Shown here piece after piece: positions 61,241 through 64,000 of a stretch of DNA of 64,000 nucleotides; within the stretch, counting starts at the first letter, position 1; each line of letters opens with the position of its first letter. Position numbers and translations under genes: made by a program. The DNA is from Lepus europaeus (taxonomy: Eukaryota; Chordata; Mammalia; Lagomorpha; Leporidae). The DNA lies in assembly GCF_033115175.1 (NCBI RefSeq), contig NC_084850.1, positions 102,301,439 through 102,365,438 on the forward strand, written 5' to 3'. Under the pieces are notes generated by a model. The model was not told the DNA's origin. It saw only the letters and a list, made by a program, of their open reading frames with translations, and ran no database searches.

Positions 61241-62167
61241 TAAATCCTCTTTGGAACCGTGGGAGCCTCCCTGTGTCAGTCCTGTTTCTTTCTGAACTCT
61301 CTTGATGGAGAAACAGTGACGGAAATTAACCAAGTAGAGATTGGACGACTAGTGCACTACAGTGTGGTTTAGGAGTGGTGGGAGGAGGCCGCCTGAGCCT
61401 TCGTAGCTACCGTGTTCTCTGGAGAGCTCCAGTGAAAAGGCTTTCGCAGGCTGGGTTAGAGCCTAGGCATTTCACTTTAAGGAATTGCTTTTCTAAGCTC
61501 TCAACTTTCATATGCATGGATTAGATCCTAATTAACATACTAAATACTGAAAAACCAAGCTAACACTAGACCTCCATCCAAGTTTCAGACTAACCACTGG
61601 GGGCTACATACATGGGACAGACACCCCCCCCCCCCCCCCAAACACTACAAAGCCTTTGAAAGCTGAACTGACATTGAAACCACAAGATGGAACTTGTGGC
61701 CTGAACCTAACCATCTAGATTGCTTGATAAAACAAATATGCCCACACTCTTCATAGGATTTAAACAAGACCCAGAGTCTCATAATGTAATGTTCAAAATG
61801 TCCAAGATAAAATCCAAAGTTACTCAGCATACAAAGAACAATGAGACACTCATCTCAAATGGGGAAACACAACCAAAAGATGCCAAGGATGAGGTCATGA
61901 AGATGTTGGAATTATCTGACAAGTACTTCAAAGAGGCTATTAGAAAGGCAATTGAATGAACAACCATAGAATTCTCAAAACACATATATTAAAATGAAAA
62001 TTATTGGAATAGAAAAGACATAAGGACTAACCAAATGAAAATTTTAGGACTGAAAGATAAAATTTTTTAAAAAACACGATGGACTCAATAGCAGAATAGA
62101 GATGATAAAAGAAGTGAGTGAACTTGAAGACACAGAGAAAGGAATATGGGTCAAAAAATGTGTAGAA

Positions 62168-63567
62168 GGGATGGCACTGTGGAGTAGTGGGTAAAGCAGC
62201 CTCCTGCAATGCCAGCATCCCATATGGGCGCCAGTTCAAGTCCCAGCTGCTCCACTTCCTATCCAGCTCTCTGCCATGGCCTGGGAAAGCAGCAGAAGAT
62301 GGCCCAAGTCAGAGCCACAGATCTTATTGGCTCTAAGCTGAAAAGCCCTTCACTCAGCCCAACTTCCAAAGTGACCACTGCAGCTGAGGGTATGGTCAAG
62401 TAGGGTCAGCAACATTGCAGGCAGAACTGTAAATTTCTTGTTAGAGATGCCACCTGCCTTTACCTGGCCAGCTCTCCTCCCAGGCCAGCCAAGTAATGAA
62501 AGTCAACAGAGTGCCTTCCCCTAGGAGGTTCACACTTCCCTTAGGATATACCCCATGTGAAGAGATAGATAGGTCTGGGCCTCTTAACTTACAGGGCCTA
62601 AAGCTCAACAGATTATTATCAAGCCCCATCTGTCAGGTTCTATTTGCCTCTCAATCAGAAAACTTAATTGTAGCTTAGACAGCACCTTTCTTAGCTCCTC
62701 TAATAATGACTCTGTCCTTTGTTCTAGACCCTGTCTAGCGCACTTGGGCCTCATTCCTTTGTCATCATAACCTCTACTCTATCACCAATGGCTCTACTCC
62801 CAACCTGTGTGTACTGATGGTCCTCTTCCCCACTTAATGCTGTATAATTGTTCAAACCTGGTTAATTCCACTCTTAGGATCATTGGTTACTATCCTCACT
62901 CTGTCTTTTATGACCTTGTCTAAATATGATCAGAGTCGGCAAACTTGGAAGGCTTCCATAGCCTTGGCAACTCATGACGACAGCCTAGGGTGGTTACTGG
63001 CGCCATAAACTAGAGTGTCAATTTGGTGGATCAACAACAGGAGTCACTATGCACTTGCTCCTCATGTGGGATCTCTGTCCTTAATGTGCTGTTCATTGTG
63101 ATTTAATGCTATAACTAGTACTCAAACAGTATGTTTCACTTTGTGTTTCTATGTGGGTGCAAACTGTTGAAATCTTTATACTAAATTGATCTTCTGTATA
63201 TAAAGAGAATTGCAAATGAATCTTGATGTGAATGGAAGGGGAGAGGGAGTGGGAGAGGGGAGGGTTGCGGGTGGGAGGGAAGTTATGGGAGGGGGAAGCC
63301 ATTGTAATCCATAAGCTGTACACTGGAAATGTATATTCATTAAATAAAAGTTAAAAAAAAAAGAAGAAGATGGCCCAAGTCCTTGGGACCCTGTACCAGC
63401 GTGAGAGACCCGGAAGAAGCTTCTGGCTCCTGGCTTCAGATTGACACAGCTCCACTGTGGTCATCTTGGGAGTGAACCAGCAGATGGAAGACCTCTCTCT
63501 CTCTGCCTCCCCTTCTCTCACTGTGTAACTCTGACTTTCAAGTAAATAAATAAATCTTTAAAAAAAT
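62168..63567 (+). repeat. CSINE interrupted by an L1 insertion
   Basis: Forward copy: head and middle at 62168-62310, rest at 63382-63567. Its own target duplication tgtgtagaa is at 62159-62167 and 63568-63576. Confidence 0.92.
62311..63364 (+). mobile_element. 5'-truncated lagomorph-type L1 (3' end)
   Basis: 1.05 kb ending ATTCATTAAATAAAAGTT plus poly-A, with the G-rich GGGAGAGGGGAGGG stretch of an L1 3'UTR just before. It is flanked by a perfect 17-bp duplication, agaagatggcccaagtc, at 62294-62310 and 63365-63381. It has no open frame of note. Confidence 0.92.
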
Positions 63568-64000
63568 TGTGTAGAAACAATGGTGCCAAATTTCCCAAGT
63601 TAGGTGAAGAAATAAACCTACAGATTCAAGAAGTCAACAAATCCCAGACAAGATAAAGCCAAAGAAATCCACATCTAGAAACACCATAATCAAACTTCTG
63701 AAAAGTAAAGACAAAATAAAAAGTCTTGTAAGCAGTAAGAGAATGATCTTGTAGAGGAACGATTATTTCAATGCCTGGAGATTTCTCATCAGAAACCGTG
63801 ACAACTAGGGGGACACATTTTTAAAGTGCTGAAATGATGACAGAAAAGATCAACCCTAAATTCCATGTCCAGTGAAAATAGCCTTCAGAAATGGAGGTGA
63901 AAGACATTCTCATATGGAAGAAAATGAAGAGAATTTGTAACCCTGCTCTAAAAGAATTGCCGAGGTTAGTTCTTCAAATGAAAAGGGATACAGGAAGGAA

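Larger units (their letters stand above)
61690..64000 (+). mobile_element. Old L1M/HAL1-like element, interrupted
   Basis: 61690-62158 and 63577-64000 (AATCAAACTTCTGAAAAGTA, ATTTCTCATCAGAAACCGTG, CCTTCAGAAATGGAGGTGAA) read as one old LINE split by a CSINE. It runs off the window edge. Confidence 0.65.

Noticed and set aside
39140-63570. Regularly recurring repeats with unique spacers, reminiscent of a CRISPR array or tandem array
   Set aside because: The units are about 300 bp, in both orientations, with A-rich tails and target duplications. They are dispersed SINEs.

Overview
The window is mammalian nuclear DNA, almost certainly from the X chromosome of a rabbit or close lagomorph relative. 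Two sequence facts support this. First, about 55 copies of the tRNA-derived lagomorph C-type SINE (CSINE) are present, with a GGCGCCGGC-type head, a GTTCGAGTCCC box, a (CT)n stretch and an (AAATAAAT)n tail, plus a lagomorph-type L1 3' end. Second, it carries two adjacent genes, RBM10 and NDUFB11, that are neighbours on human Xp11. There is no prokaryotic-style content. Most long open frames in the window are chance frames inside SINEs or GA-rich repeats.

Layout. 1-~545 is a CpG-rich, promoter-like block with a ZNF143/Staf-type site. By synteny it is probably the 5' end of UBA1, read leftwards. 545-6750 is intergenic: an LTR-like element with CCAAT and TATA boxes on the minus strand, L2, L1 and MER2/Tigger relics, and several CSINEs. 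6750-~34380 is RBM10 on the minus strand, complete, with 24 exons of which 23 are coding. The joined frame is open and predicts 931 residues. ~34380-34900 is a short CpG-rich, CCAAT-rich divergent promoter. 34927-37410 is the complete three-exon coding sequence of NDUFB11 on the plus strand (154 residues). From ~37520 to the right edge I see no gene. This gene desert holds more than 30 CSINEs, many nested, several LTRs, Tigger pieces and old L1 broken into segments.

Function. RBM10 is a nuclear splicing regulator (two RRMs, RanBP2 and C2H2 zinc fingers, OCRE, G-patch). NDUFB11 is a single-pass accessory subunit of mitochondrial complex I. The two share a promoter region but no pathway. Features tied to RBM10 self-control are visible: exons 6 and 12 have lengths that break the frame if skipped and have weak donors, the Val354 alternative donor is preserved, exon 4 is a 231-nt in-frame cassette, and a spliced upstream ORF lies in the 5'UTR.

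I found no convincing new gene or system. The most notable points are the upstream ORF, the splice-site and polypyrimidine context of RBM10 exon 6, the sense-oriented LTR upstream of the presumed UBA1 promoter, an RPS21 retropseudogene with its target duplication, a three-level nested retroelement at 61.6-64 kb, and two unexplained degenerate repeats at 58.9-60.2 kb.
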